This document shows positions 1 through 11,910 of a DNA stretch of 64,000 nucleotides, piece by piece. Position numbers and translations under genes: made by a program. The stretch is from Wyeomyia smithii (taxonomy: Eukaryota > Arthropoda > Insecta > Diptera > Culicidae). The notes under the pieces are model-generated. The model saw only the letters and a list, made by a program, of their open reading frames with translations, did not search any database and was not told where the DNA came from. Where the stretch lies: contig NC_073696.1 of NCBI RefSeq assembly GCF_029784165.1, positions 115,994,991 through 116,058,990 of the forward strand. The letters are read 5' to 3'. Each line of letters begins with the position of its first letter. Position 1 is the first letter of the stretch.

Positions 1-1280
1 CGACGTCGCTTCCAGCAGGAGAATACCTTTCCCAAAACGTGGCGCCGATTGCTGTGCAACCTTGGACAACGAAGTGACAATCGTCGTGGAGGGCGAAATG
101 GCGATCAATACGCCTATCAGATTGCTGAAATACAGCAGAAGCAGCATAAACGAACGGGATCGATGTCATCAAGTGAGAATTTCAGCTCATCTCGCTCCGA
201 TTCCTGGCGACATGCTCAGCATCATTGCGGTATTCCCCTCCGGTTGCTGGATCCGAAGCGACGGCACACTTCGTGGTTAATCACCCGCAAAACTTCACAG
301 GACTCGAATCTGTCCAGTTCACGAAACGATTCGTCTGGGTCAACCGCTACGCAGAGTACCGGAACGTGGCGGATATCACGGTCGAGTGCCAGCAATTCGG
401 TGGTGTTGCCTGGGCTGAAAATCGACGGCGTTCCGCATCCACATCATACAAGTAAGTGCGATATATTACACTAATATTACAAAGTTTCATACAAACTAAA
501 CAATAAAAATAAATACCAAAAAAGTCTTCATTACTCATGCTTCTAAATCTCCATCTTATTTTTGATCTATCGCTGGCTTTTATCTTCAGAATTATCCAAA
601 TTCAACTCAAACAATATGTGAAGTAATTTAAACCATAAATCTAAACTTACTTTGTTTTTTTTTAATTCCTATACGATGTTTAGCCCACTCATACGCATTC
701 CGGCTAAGAGAATGTGAAAAGAGTAACATGTTATTAATTTGATTGTCTTGAAATCGACGAAAAAGGCCTACATTTAGTTCTGAAAATTCATATCCAACGA
801 TCATTTTTTATCATTAGAATGTACGACAAAGCGCAAACTTTTTCTCTCGTTTAATTATTTATTGATTCCGTCATAATTAATCGCATACCCTAAAATGTTT
901 TTCCAGGTGGTGCCCGACAATCCATTCCCGGTGGCAAACCACGCTTGGTGCGACAATCTGCCGTCCAGGATGATTCGCAGGAGCTGTCTTGTTCACCTCC
1001 GCGGCTAGGGGTTCGCTTCTTGCCGACAATACCATCAGCGGCTGACAGTAGCGTACAGTTGGATGACGATACTGCCGAAGCGCATTCCAGCCCCGGTTCC
1101 AGCCATGGAGAGCGTGACCAAGAGGAATCACCTGCGGCGGTAGTGACGACGACGACACCGACTACTGCTGTTGGAAGTAATGCGGGTCCATTGTCGCCAT
1201 CCCCGTTCTATGCCATCCTACACAGTGGAAACCCTCAAGCAGCTGTATCTAGTCTCAAGGATAAAACTAAACCACCGTGA
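1..1280 (+). CDS. 3' terminal exons of a serine-rich protein, unidentified
   Basis: Two exons are joined. Exon 1-451 is open in frame 1 from the window edge and ends at a GTAAGT donor. Exon 907-1280 follows a TTTTTCCAG acceptor and ends in TGA at 1278-1280. The junction splits an AGT codon after its first base (phase 1) and the frame carries on without a break. The protein begins with a basic stretch containing TFPKTWRRLLCNL. It then has many Ser runs (GSMSSSENFSSSRSDS), an acidic/Thr-rich stretch and a short C-terminus ending KDKTKPP. No catalytic motif is visible. A basic, Cys-containing start followed by a Ser-rich tail would fit a cytoplasmic tail of a membrane receptor, but that is speculation. 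The upstream exons lie outside the window. Confidence 0.6.
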
Positions 1281-3242
1281 GCCAAATTGCCGGTCGGTGA
1301 TCCAATTTAGGCTAAGCGAAGCTGCAAGTATTAATTGTGAAAATGCTTAGTCAGTGTTCAGTAATTAGTCAAAATAATGAAAGTATTTCGGAACCTTCGA
1401 GTAAATATTGTTGACAAAATTCGGTTATTTCCTCCCTTAAAATATTTAAGCCTGATGTTCTCCGACGGAATCTGTACATATTTTATATTACAAACAATGT
1501 AAGGTAAATGCAAAACAGTGTGATACTAAAATGAATACTTCATATTGCCTAGAATATTAAAATTATTTATTTTCAATTAGAATAGTATGATCGAATGGGG
1601 CATTCAATGAAAAAAAAGTCAGCTACCAATCCGGACCGAACAGCAACTTTGCAGAAAAGCAAGTATGACGCGTCTCCACTTGTTCCGCATAGTCTAGTCA
1701 AAATTATCACGAGTGCCAGTATACTTTAATACGACTCAAATCGTATACAAGTTACTTGCATGCAATGTCGCTGCGGTTTGCATTCCAGTAGCGTTCGAAC
1801 AAGTGAAAAGCTCGCGATATGCCTGCTAGTTAAATGTTTTCTAACCAAACGGTTTTATCGCACTCCATTGAACTAGCGACAGTGCAAAAAAACTTGAATC
1901 TTACATCCAAAGCTCGAGCAAAGTTCACCGTCCACAGACAATAAATTCTTGCAACCCAATCGAAGTAATAATCCTGAATAACAACCATAACACTCACGAT
2001 TGAAACGAAATAAATATTTACATTTCAATACAACACAAAACATCAAATGCTGCCAAAAAATTTCGGATACTTAGGATATATATGCTGAAAATAAGTAAAA
2101 TGATTATCTCGATGATCAGATCACTGCCATTTAAATCAAGTTTGTTTTGGAATTTTATGAAACAAAACGTAGATTTTCTAGAATATTAATAAGAGTAAAA
2201 GGGTACAACTGTGTGATACCAAGATTGAACTGAGCGAAAAGATACGTTTCGAACGAAAAGTAGAGGGGACACGAAAATCATCCGTTCACTCAACAGTATT
2301 ATTTCTCTAAACTCAATAATCTTCGGAATAAAAATATTTAACAAATAATATTGTACATAATTAAAATCCCCGGGAGTTAAGCATAAATAACAAAATTTAC
2401 TAAAAAAAAACTACACAAAACACAACCTCTTAACATTCTATATTCGTTGCGTGTTGCCTGTTGTGTAAGGAAGTGTGTTGCTATATTGGTAGAAGCGGAT
2501 AATTGTGGAGGATGAGCGTAAAGGAAAAGATAAACAAACAAAAAATATAGCTGGATTAGGTATAGGGAGAACGTACGGAAAGAGAAGAGATAGATATTAT
2601 ATATTTATTCCAAATACTAACTTTAAGGAAACTTGATAACTTCAGAAGTTTATTCAAGCTACTTGACATGAACGCAGATGAGTAATAAAATCTCCATTAC
2701 AGACATTGTGGAATATTGTCAATGTTGTAACCTTGAAGCCATGCTCAAAGATCTTACTGATTGATGATGACCGCCTAGAGGTAATCTATTAAAGTCTGAT
2801 ACATTTCGGTAACTCCATCTGTTTGTTATACTCACACGTTGAGGACAATTGTAACGGTACAGGACAACGGAACTAGCGAAATTAGAGTGATACTTAAAGC
2901 TACTGACACCCTCTCTATCTCCATCCCTCCAGAGCCAGAACATACTTGTGAAATCAGCATACAGGGTGCGGCGGGCAAAAATGCAAAAAAATTGTGGTGC
3001 TACACTGAATCCCATTTTCAACTACTTTAACCCTCTAGTGCCCAGCGCCACCTTTAGACGGCCTTCAGTTGAACCTCTCAAAAGCTTTAATAAGAACTTA
3101 AAAAATGTTTATAAAGCTGCATAGTGATTTTTTCCAAGTCCGTCTAAAAATTAATTTTGGCAACGCCCTAGTTGAGTAATAACATCAAAATTTTCGAGTT
3201 CAGTTATCTGATGGGGTGTCATCCATTCTTTTTTATAACTCC
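1281..3242 (+). other. Probable 3' UTR and AT-rich intergenic DNA
   Basis: This is AT-rich sequence without a convincing ORF. AATAAA hexamers occur near 2008 and 2682 and could serve the upstream gene, but the cleavage site cannot be chosen from sequence alone. No repeat boundary was recognised here. Confidence 0.4.
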
Positions 3243-3420
3243 GTAGAAGCTCCGTAGCGACAAGGCTAGAGTCCGCTTTGACGAGCGGGTGGTCGTGGGT
3301 TCGAATCATAAATCAATCAGGCCATCTGGTTGTCTAAGGACTTTAATACGGGGTTATTCTCAGGCTATCCACCACATGCCCTTTCTTCAAGCTAAATTAT
3401 ACAATAACCCTTGTTGACTT
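3243..3420 (+). repeat. tRNA-derived SINE head
   Basis: A pol III box B (GTGGGTTCGAATC) lies at about 3295-3307. About 50 bp upstream is a box A-like stretch (GTAGCGACAAGG), as in a tRNA gene. There is no complete acceptor stem and the sequence runs into a non-tRNA body, so this is a SINE head and not a tRNA gene. Confidence 0.5.
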
Positions 3421-4087
3421 TTCTCCTAACAAAAACAAATCCTTCTTGAAATAAAACTGGTCTGAGCAACGTATGACAGTACACTTCGAAGAATTGTAAT
3501 TATGACGTGATATAGGCTGGAGAAACGAGGTTTCGATAACACTCCCTTCTCTTGACAGAATATAAGTCCTACTTATAATAAAACTGACCAGAGCATAGAC
3601 CCATTCCCCGACATTCCCCATGACATATTAACTTTTAACAACTATACTTGAAATTTCTAACTATGAAAATATTCTAAGCAGTTAGAGAACAGATTGATAT
3701 TCATCAACATTCAATATAGTTTGTGCCAATTATGCATGCGGTTGCTGAGTAATAGGAGTTTGAATGTCATTCTTCGGTGTAAAAACTGATTTCTCTCCGC
3801 TGGGATAGGGTTAAGAGCCTCTTCAGGCAATTGTGATTGTGATTCGGTGTTGGCAGGAGCAAAGGATCTTTTGCATAGACTCCTTCCTCTCGACAAAATG
3901 AATCCTTCTTAGGAAAAATTGACTAGAAGAAAATGAATACTCTCCAGGGAATTGTGAATGGTTATATTGGCACGGGGAACGAGGTTTCGATAACATGTGT
4001 TTTTCTTGACAAATTTAGTCCCTCTAAGAATAAACCTGTCCAAAGTTATTTAGTCCCTCTTAGAATAAACCTGTCCAAAGTCAATAT
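3410..4087 (+). repeat. Degenerate tandem cassette downstream of the SINE head
   Basis: A cassette recurs three to four times. Its parts are GAGGTTTCGATAACA (near 3524 and 3984), then TTGACA plus an AGTCCYTCTTA core, then AATAAAACTGnCCAGAG. The last part is additionally duplicated head to tail at about 4018-4083. Copies have diverged. It probably belongs to the SINE body or a related non-autonomous repeat. Confidence 0.4.
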
Positions 4088-4211
4088 GTTAGAACCTAAA
4101 GAGTGAATATACATTTGTTGGCTTGAAGCGTTCATGTAAATCTATTTTTACAAATAAAAAATTGAATGAGAAAGGCTGGGTCTGACCGCTAGGTGGATTA
4201 ATTTAGGTTTT
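4088..4211 (+). repeat. Solo end of repeat family A
   Basis: The segment matches the right terminus of the long family A copies, running from the TTAGAACCTAAA stretch through GAATGAGAAAGGCTGGGTC to ATTAATTTAGGTTTTT. The same end is seen at about 14474-14575, at 41665-41783 and inverted at 45958-46085. It has no interior, so it is a truncated copy. Confidence 0.7.
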
Positions 4212-5040
4212 TGATATTTTCTCTGGCCAAAACACATACTTTTCATCTGTATGGTGTTTTGGATGAAATGGAATCGTTGTTCAAACATTCGTTTTGGTAT
4301 ATATTTTGATTGATAGCCAAACCACTAGGCATGAGCCATGATTTGACAAAAAGGAAAGAAGTCCTTTTCTGTCCATTACTCTGGCTGGTCTTCCACCATC
4401 TTCCTGGCGGATTTTAGTTGAGGTTTGCAGCAAACCATACACAATAGAAATTAGAAGATTTTTGCTTCAAAAATGGTTTTCCACGAACTTTTTACCAAAA
4501 TTGTTGTGAAGTTCATAGCGAACTGTATAATGCACTTGAGGAATGCTCCTTGTTTGGATGCCATTTTGAACCAAACTGAGCATGCATAAACAAAACAAAA
4601 CAAAAACTGGCATAAAAAGGAAAGATCGAGCTGTCATATAAATATTTTCATTTCTCCCTGAACGTGTTTGTTGTGGAGTAACAGAGCCTCGAAAGAAATC
4701 CATATTTTTAGTTGTCATCGGTTACTTTGATAGTGATACTGCTAATATTATGAAGTGCGGAATACAGAAAACACCTGAGCAATATTACAATCAATCAAAT
4801 GTCTGGACGCAGAGATGAGTCCACACAGAGGGAAAAAAACTAAAGAAACTAAACTTTCCGGGTTTGCAGCGTGAGATCGTCCTGACGACATTTTTCGATG
4901 CAATAAACTGTAGCCAAATGGCATCTTACCGCGAACTAGTAAAACATTCTTTGGCATACATTATCACAAATTTTCATGCACCACTTGACGAACGCATTTC
5001 ATTTTCCGGTATGGATATTCGGCCTTCAACGCGACTTATT
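4212..5040. other. No gene recognised
   Basis: AT-rich sequence with only short ORFs that show no family signature. No inverted or direct repeat boundary was found. Confidence 0.3.
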
Positions 5041-5073
5041 TGATTGACCCGCTGTAGACTTTTAGAGCTAGAG

Positions 5074-6190
5074 TTATTTCGTCTCCAAACCTACAATCGC
5101 CGCTCCCGCAGGAAGTTTAAGTGACAAAACATCGTCATGCACGGTATTCCACAATACCGAACCCAGGATGAAACCTTGCGGCTCTGACATCACCTTCTCC
5201 CTGATTGTCAGCCTGAGCAGCACTTTCTTGGAGTGTGTAGTGTGTAGAATGAACTTCACCTAGGTTCTCACTTCGGAAGTAAAATACGAAGCACCCTACC
5301 AGTCGTTGTCATCTAGGGTAAGACAGGTCTCGTCGTCCATCACCACCGTCACGTCATGATTTGCCGGGAAAATCGCTTGATCATCTTATTCAGGCGCTGC
5401 CGCTGTGTCATATATAAGCCTGTGCTCCGATTCCAATGAACGAGACTACCACTGCCTGACATGTTTGTCCATTGTCCATGTTCGAAAAAGTACCTTTTCA
5501 CTGTTTGGTCAGTTTCTTTGGAGCTTCTTCTCGCTCAGGGTCGTCGGCCATCTGGAACCGAGATTTCTCTCGATGCACTGATTGTTGTCCAATAGTGCCA
5601 TGTATCCGGTGTCCACGAACTGCCGCACGATGTCCGTTTTCGACACGCCGGGTACTGTTCTTTGAATGCGCACACTTCTGAACCGAGTAACTTCACTGTT
5701 TTCGCCATCACGGTTAGAGTTAGACTGATAGAGCTGTTATTCTTTTGATGACTCTTGGGTTACTATGATTGATGCTGCATGGTTAGTTTGGTCAGTGTGT
5801 GTGAAGGTAAACCCATGAAAAATCGGCAATTTTTGTACATTTTTTACCGCAAACGTTACAGTCCCAGCTGGCGCTATTGAACGCGTTTCTCAAGTCTAGC
5901 GATAGGGAATGCTCCCTTTTTATGCTGGAGTGCTACCACGGCTGGTAACGGAGAGAATAGCATCCACCGTAGACTTATTTCCCGAAAGCCGAGTTGGTTG
6001 CTTGACAGACCGGTTTCATTTTCGGTGAATCTCGCAAGTCTGATAAGGATTACCCTCTGACACCAGGAGCGTGAATGTAGCTCAACAGTCTCTAGCGTTT
6101 TCTTTATGGATTTTTTCATAGTTTCTAATAGTATAGTATATCCGTTTATTAAGTATTCGACACTGTCTTCCGGTGTTTGTGACAAAGGGG
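5074..6190 (-). mobile_element. R1-clade LINE relic, split reverse transcriptase
   Basis: Two minus-strand pieces of one reverse transcriptase flank a foreign insert. The upstream piece (about 6185-5870) carries GLSSNQLGFR, the R1-like box usually written GLS..QYGFRKGRST. It then has a degenerate version of the ALDVKNAFNS region. The downstream piece (5259-5074) carries MSEPQGFILGSVLWNTVHDDVL, a decayed form of the GVPQGSILGPLLWN box, then LKLPAGAAIVGLETK in place of the FADD catalytic region. The same clade is present at 30085-31817, where the matching stretch (GTCCCAGCTGaCGCTATTGAA) is nearly identical. Frameshifts and loss of catalytic residues make it non-functional. Confidence 0.65.
5275..5715 (-). 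mobile_element. Tc1/mariner-family transposase fragment inside the R1 relic
   Basis: On the minus strand the sequence starts MAKTVKLLGSEVCAF. With a frameshift it continues as a helix-turn-helix region (VSKTDIVRQFVDTGY) and later MDDETCLTLDDNDW, which contains the first catalytic Asp motif (MDDET) of ITmD37E/maT-like mariner transposases. Stops and frame changes are frequent. It sits where about 120 residues of the R1 RT are missing, so it is younger than that R1 copy. Confidence 0.6.
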
Positions 6191-6428
6191 GTGAGGTCTT
6201 GGATCAACGTAACATTTTTTTAAAGATTGATTTTTTTTTTTTTGCAGAAAAGTTTAAGTGTACAATCTACTAAAATAACGCAATAAGCATTGCAGCGAGT
6301 GCCATGATTTCGACCTTTTTATCTGTGACATTTAGCAATCTTCTGAAAGCTCTTTCTGCACATAACGGATGAAAACTAGAAATTTGGAACTTTTTTCTTA
6401 TGCTATCAAAAAAAAATTGGATATAATA

Positions 6429-7379
6429 AAGAGTGATTTTTTAAGAATTTGGTTTTTCTTTAAAAAAACGCATAAAAATTACAAAACTGTATGAAATCTT
6501 TATTTGAGCCGATAAATTGGTTTATGCTATTTACTTTTTAAAGATAATTTCATTCAAATGTTGGCCACGGCTACGTTTTAAATGGTCCATACGAAAAGTC
6601 CAATTTCGGGTCACTTTTTCGGCTGGTATCTCGCGAATAACGCATGTAATATTGTCTCCCGAGACTGGAATTGTTGTTGGCTTATCCGCATAGACGAGAG
6701 ACTTAACGTAGCCCCACAAAAAATAATCTAGCAGTGTTAAATCGCATAGTCTAGGCGGCCAATTCACCGGTCCATTTCGTGAGATGAATTGCTCACCGAA
6801 CTCATTCCGCAATATGTGCATTGATTCGCGCGATGTGTGGAACGTTGCTCCGTTTTGAGATATTTTTAGGACCCAACTGGGAATTTCTAGAGAATAAGTT
6901 TTGAAAAAGTGGATTTTCCCATATAAAATCGTATGGAAACTTTAAAAATCGGGCGCAAATCGGGCGTTTCACCGATCGATCTGAAAAGTTGCACAGTTGT
7001 TATGGGACCCATAAGAAACACAAAAAGTGCATGGGAGCTAGCATTTATTTTTTGTCCCACTCTAATGTATACGTGTTGGTGGGTTTATGTCCAACAGAGT
7101 AAAATAGTTTGAAATTTCGTCACAATAGCTTGAATACCTTGCTCAGTAGGTCGATTATGACGACCATAAAATGGTCGTAATGCGCGAAAAGCATTTTTCA
7201 CAAAGGACGAATTTTGGTAATAAAATTCGATTATTTGTAAGCGTTGTTCAGGCGGAAGTCTGTTCATGGTGAAATGGCAAACCAAACTGAGTACATTAGA
7301 CTTTGACAGCTGTCAGAATTCCCGCGTGAACTGTCAAATCTGAATACACGAAAAACCAAATAGCAAAAAAATCACCCTT
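6429..7379 (-). mobile_element. Mariner-type transposon, internally deleted, with TIRs and TA duplication
   Basis: The ends are inverted repeats AAGAGTGATTTTTT and AAGGGTGATTTTTT, flanked by TA at 6427-6428 and 7380-7381. The transposase is on the minus strand. The N-terminal piece (7285-7085) reads RLPPEQRLQIIEFYYQNSS, a helix-turn-helix region. The C-terminal piece (about 6870-6531) reads NGATFHTSRESMHI, WPPRLCDLTLLDYFLWGYV and FRMDHLKRSRGQHLNEI. The middle, with the first catalytic Asp, is replaced by unrelated sequence. The usual QDGA motif reads QNGA, so the second catalytic Asp is Asn. It is a dead copy. Confidence 0.8.
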
Positions 7380-7499
7380 TATCTACAGCGACGCAAGCGA
7401 TGAGACACTTCAGTTGGTGGCTAAATCCCAAACGTGTATCACGGAAGAGCTCCTTTGGATAAATTTACTTGACGAACTAATTTCATTTTTGTCATATGA

Positions 7500-7735
7500 C
7501 TTACATTTTAAGTTTAGTAAAGCGGGCAACGTATGCAGTCTGCGAGGATGCGAATATGAACGGGAATAGAAGGTGTGACTTTGGGCTTAGAAAAAATTTT
7601 CCCTCCTTCAGACGGGACTCGAACCCGCAATCTCCGTTGTCTCCGGCAAGGTGTTTTAGTTATACCTTTCCCAGTAGTTTAATTGGCTAAAACACCTTGT
7701 CGGAGATTCAGTGCTCCTTAATGTGTTCTTAATAG
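7500..7735. repeat. Head-to-head pair of tRNA-derived SINE heads
   Basis: On the minus strand a tRNA-like head reads from about 7665 down to 7600 with box B GGTTCGAGTCC (7611-7623 region). On the plus strand a second head begins near 7672 with the box A-like TAGTTTAATTGGCTAAAAC. CAAGGTGTTTTAG (about 7648) and CTAAAACACCTTG (about 7687) form the inverted arms. The minus-strand copy extends leftwards to about 7500; the plus copy is short. Confidence 0.55.
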
Positions 7736-9850
7736 TAGAGATAAGAAATGATTCATGGCCTCTCATTACAGATATTCGTTTATATTTTTCCGCTTACTTT
7801 GATGAGCAAAAGTACAGTATTTTGTTTTTTTCCACATTAGCAATTTTTACATTTAAAATGTGAAAAAAGCAGAACATGTAAATTATACATTTGAACGGAC
7901 CCAATTCCAATTCCTTACACAAAGTACATAAAACATTGCAACCTTATTTAAATTTAAGGTACACTTGATTGAGCAAAAAAATGAAATATTCCAACACATA
8001 CAGCTAACTTAACTAATAAATTATAGTGATTTTATGGAGAGTGCTCGTTTGAGAAGATTGTTCAATGACATTGTACCTCCTAGGTTGACATCGTCGCAGG
8101 AACGCCAGCATCGTCGAAGAACAAGCGTACCCAGAAATGTCAGTAATTATTGTGTCCACTAATCTTTGGAATGTCCCATGCGGATAGTTGGCTTGAAGCT
8201 GCTATGTGATTTATTCGAAACACAGCCCACGCACAGCTACAGCCTAACTACAGAGCGTACTGAATTAGCAGATTATAGGCTGAGCATATCGATAAAATAA
8301 ATTTCAAGCTCGTTGATGTTCGGTACACAATAGCTTCACAGGTTTGCTTCATGCTAGTTTGATGGTGCTATCCTTTGGCGTCTTAATTTATACCACACCA
8401 CACCGTCTTGAAAATTACCGCTATATCGCTTGTGACGTTTAGTTGTAGCAAAACAGCGATGTTTTTGATGATGATGGTCATATATTTTCGTTTCCTGGAG
8501 CTGTTGGCGTTTTGATTCATTAAAAATTTTAGCACTCTCCTCCTTCTACAATTGCTACTTTTCTCGGGGTTGATCGTGGGAAGTGTCGCTTGATGGAGTT
8601 GAACTGCCTAAGAACAATAAAAATTATCATGTCAAGATGTCGTGAAAACTGGTGTGAAAATAACACTAAAAGATGTTTAAGATCCAGAATGTATCGGTTA
8701 TCTGTAAGGAATAATGGAAATGATTTGTTATTTGTAAAGGTTACCGAGCGTTAGGTAGAAGGTAATAATTATTACATTATTACATTACATTGGATGATTT
8801 ATTCCAAATGGTATTAATGCAATCAGTTCTTACAATACTTTCAGAGCGGCTTCCAGAAAAGCTACAACAGGAAATAATTTTGCCACTTGACATACATCCT
8901 TTGAAGTGTGGACATACGCAAACATAGCAGAGAAAGAAATAATCGCCATCATCTTATCTTGTATTATTCTGGCTAAATATAGCTTTACTATTCTGGCTGT
9001 GGTTTTGTTTTCGAGCATGTCGCCTACAACCGGCAACCTACCTGAAGCTTCGGCAATGTATATACATGATCCATCCTACAATACTTTTATTCTACTCATG
9101 TGGAAAACAACCTAAGAATACAACAACGTGCTTTTCATAATACTACGTAGGTATATATCACATATGTTGTTACACTGATGATACTAAATAACTTTATCCG
9201 CCCATGCTCTCCGTTGCTTTAATTCCATTTTTCGGTCTTCAGGAGCAGTATGTTTACTCTTTCGGAAATGTTCATTGCGGATCTCGCAAAAACAGCTGTC
9301 TTGTGACAATCATAACATTCATTATTTATTTAACAGCGAATCCCGCGTCCCCCAGAAAGTTCTGTAAGAACTTAAGCACTGAAAAGCTTTAGATAGAAAC
9401 ACCGACAGACTTCAAGATAAAATGTAATAGAAGATGTAGCGACAAAAAGCGCTCGCCGTTTGCGCCCACATTCCGCCTAAACATAGCCTTAACCCCGGCA
9501 TCAAAGAATGGGGATAACATTCAAGTGTGTACACAGTAATATTTCATAGTAAGTATAGCTCGGTTAAACCGCGGTATTTATAAAGAATGGAAACCGACTA
9601 AAATCATTTTAATCCATCTTGCGAAATTACCTAATGGTTTTCTTTGGTGTTTATTCAAAAGTGATTCCCTTTTTAATAACCTTTCAGTAAACACTAAGAA
9701 CATCATTTGTTCAGATTAGCTCTAGTAGTAGCAGAAAGTGAAATTTTTGATACCACAGCAACCGCTGACAATTAACGTCACTTTTTCCAGAACTCCCTTC
9801 CGGCGCGTCTGTACTTTTTCTGGTTAGTAATTTGAAGATTCGAAATCAAA
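7736..9850. other. Intergenic, one short basic ORF, upstream region of the next gene
   Basis: No gene family was recognised. A 42-codon plus-strand ORF at 8034-8162 begins MESARLRRLFNDIVPPRL and is Arg-rich. It follows a possible AG acceptor (AAATTATAG) and may be the tail of a degraded element or exon. The stretch just before 9851 should hold the promoter of the CxxC-protein gene, but no TATA box or initiator stands out. Confidence 0.3.
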
Positions 9851-10974
9851 ATGGTTGAATTGAACGGGACCCAGTCTTCTATCACTTTAAGCGTTGCAAA
9901 TGATACAACTTCCGAAAATTACGGAAATGACGCTATAGAGGGGTACAATTTAATTGTTCTGCTGAAATCTTTCACATTAAACGATTTTGGAGAGGATGAC
10001 CCGCGTGAGCTCAACATTCGCCTGTTGCTGGGTGATTCCGATCCGATTGAAATATTCGGAACAGTGTCGGATATTAATAAGCAGCGAAGAGGTTTTGCGA
10101 TAAGGTACGTTTAAAACTGATGATATTTAAAAGCAGAATTTGACTTCAAAAATCTTCAATAGCATTCCCTGTGACAATCCGGAACAGTTCAAAGACTATC
10201 TTTCGAATAATAATCTGAAAGTTATCATTGATCAAAATGGTTCCGAACTTGGCGGCACGAGCGTATGTTTGGCGGAAAACCATTTGGTTTCTTTTGATCC
10301 ACCGCATTTCGAACCCACAATCATATCTCAGAAATTCGCCGTTAAGCATGGATCCTTATCGGTTGGAACGATCCACCTTATCTTGAAAACTGATAAACAG
10401 CAATCGGCCGTAGAATTGAATGCATCGAAGATCGAAAACGACAGCATTCTGTACATCGTTAACGATACCCCAGAGCGAAGAAGTAGTGAATATCAGGAAG
10501 ACACTATGCGACAGTTGCTAACATGCAAAAAATGTAGTGGCGTGCGAAGCCCTAGTGAAGTGAGTTGCCGATATGAATTGATAGATGGAATCCTCACTCA
10601 CGTTGAAAAACCAAAGCGTGATATGGATCTTGAATTGATGAAACGGAAATTGGAACGAATCGAACGGAAAGCGAAATTGTATCCGGTTGGTGCACAACAG
10701 GATCTACCAAAAGACAATGTTGACAACCGAATTTGCAAACACTGTGGAGGCATTACCGTAACGGGAAAAACATGCGGTCGATTTCCATGGAGAGATGATA
10801 CTGAAGTTGGCTACCCAGAAGGCAGCGCAAAACGGTACAGTGTCCAGTCTGTGATAGTTGCTGTGATATTATACTCAATTTTATTTTTAGTTTTTCACCA
10901 CCTATTGATGTTCCTGTAAATTATGCACGCATATCAGAACCAACCTTTGTTCATTCTAATAAAGATGGAATAAG
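9851..10974 (+). CDS. CxxC-cluster protein, exons 1-3 (DUF4788/DUF4776-like)
   Basis: This is the 5' block of a gene that continues at 21966. Exons are 9851-10104, 10163-10834 and 10891-10974. The introns are 58 and 56 bp (GTACGT...AATAG; GTACAG...TTTTTAG), both phase 2. The start ATG has good insect context (TCAAAATGG). Residues 1-200 look like an N-terminal beta-rich domain (SFTLNDFGEDD, LNIRLLLGDSDPIEIFG, SELGGTSVCL). Then come CKKC (206-209), a basic helix and CKHC (276-279) with another Cys at 289, consistent with metal-binding knuckles. Naive reading through the second intron gives a false hydrophobic C-terminus (VAVILYSILFLV); splicing removes it. Function is unknown. Resemblance to insect DUF4788/DUF4776 proteins is from memory. 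Confidence 0.75.
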
Positions 10975-11910
10975 GTATGTACGTTTCTGCTGATAAATGT
11001 AACAATGCGTAATTTTTACCAATCACTTTCTCTTAAAGTCCTTAATGTACCTAGCATAAAATTCAATGTCCGTAAGGGTTTAGAGGCATTTTCATGTTGT
11101 GCTCTGTTATCTGTTTAGTGACCTCTAGAAAAAACATTTTCAATCCGTAAACACCCGAGACGGAACCTTTTCTTTTGAAAATGGTCACTTCAGCACTGGC
11201 GCGGTCGATTTGGGAAAATTTGGAACATTACTCAAGGGGAATAGTTGCTCTAAGTTTTGGTGAAGGTACCACCCCTCTGGGCCCCTCCCCGTTTCCGTGA
11301 GATGCAAAAATGTCTGTTTTTTCTACTTTTTCAACAAATTGAGCAAAAGCTGGAAATTTTCATACGTATCAATTGTTCCATGTATCAAATCATGTTAGGT
11401 AAATTAAATATGGTAAATAACAGTGAATTTCGAAGTTTTCAGATTGTTTCAGTACAAAACCACAAAACTACGTATTTTCAAAAAAAAATAAGATAAAAAT
11501 AGTCGTCCTTCACGTTTTAAGTTCTACATTTTCAGAATAAGGTTTCCTGAGTCCCAAGATTTATTATTTATTAGCATATATTTTATCATGCACAGATCAA
11601 AAATGAAGTTTTAATTTACTTAAGTACGAGTTTTTATGGAAAATTCATTTTCGCAAAATCTGTGTAGAACTAATAACATAAAGAACGACTATGGTTTTGG
11701 ATTTTTTTTTTTTTTAAATACGTTTGATTTTGAATTGAAATAATTGAGTACAACATGATTGATGAAACAAGCGACTGTTTTGAATTTGGTGTTCCATACC
11801 TGGTATCAAGTTTTCTATTTATTTATTTTTCGTCAAGCAAATGTAGACTACAGTTATAATAATACAATGTTTTCTTATATTTTATACATTATTTCCAGTA
11901 GTTAGTCGTT

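Noticed and set aside
3243..3310. Functional tRNA gene
   Set aside because: Box B is good but there is no matching acceptor stem or full cloverleaf, so it is treated as a SINE.
10835..10919. Hydrophobic C-terminus (VAVILYSILFLVFHHLLMFL) that looks like a membrane anchor
   Set aside because: It is a readthrough of a 56-bp intron with good GTACAG and TTTTTAG sites, and splicing continues in frame into exon 3.
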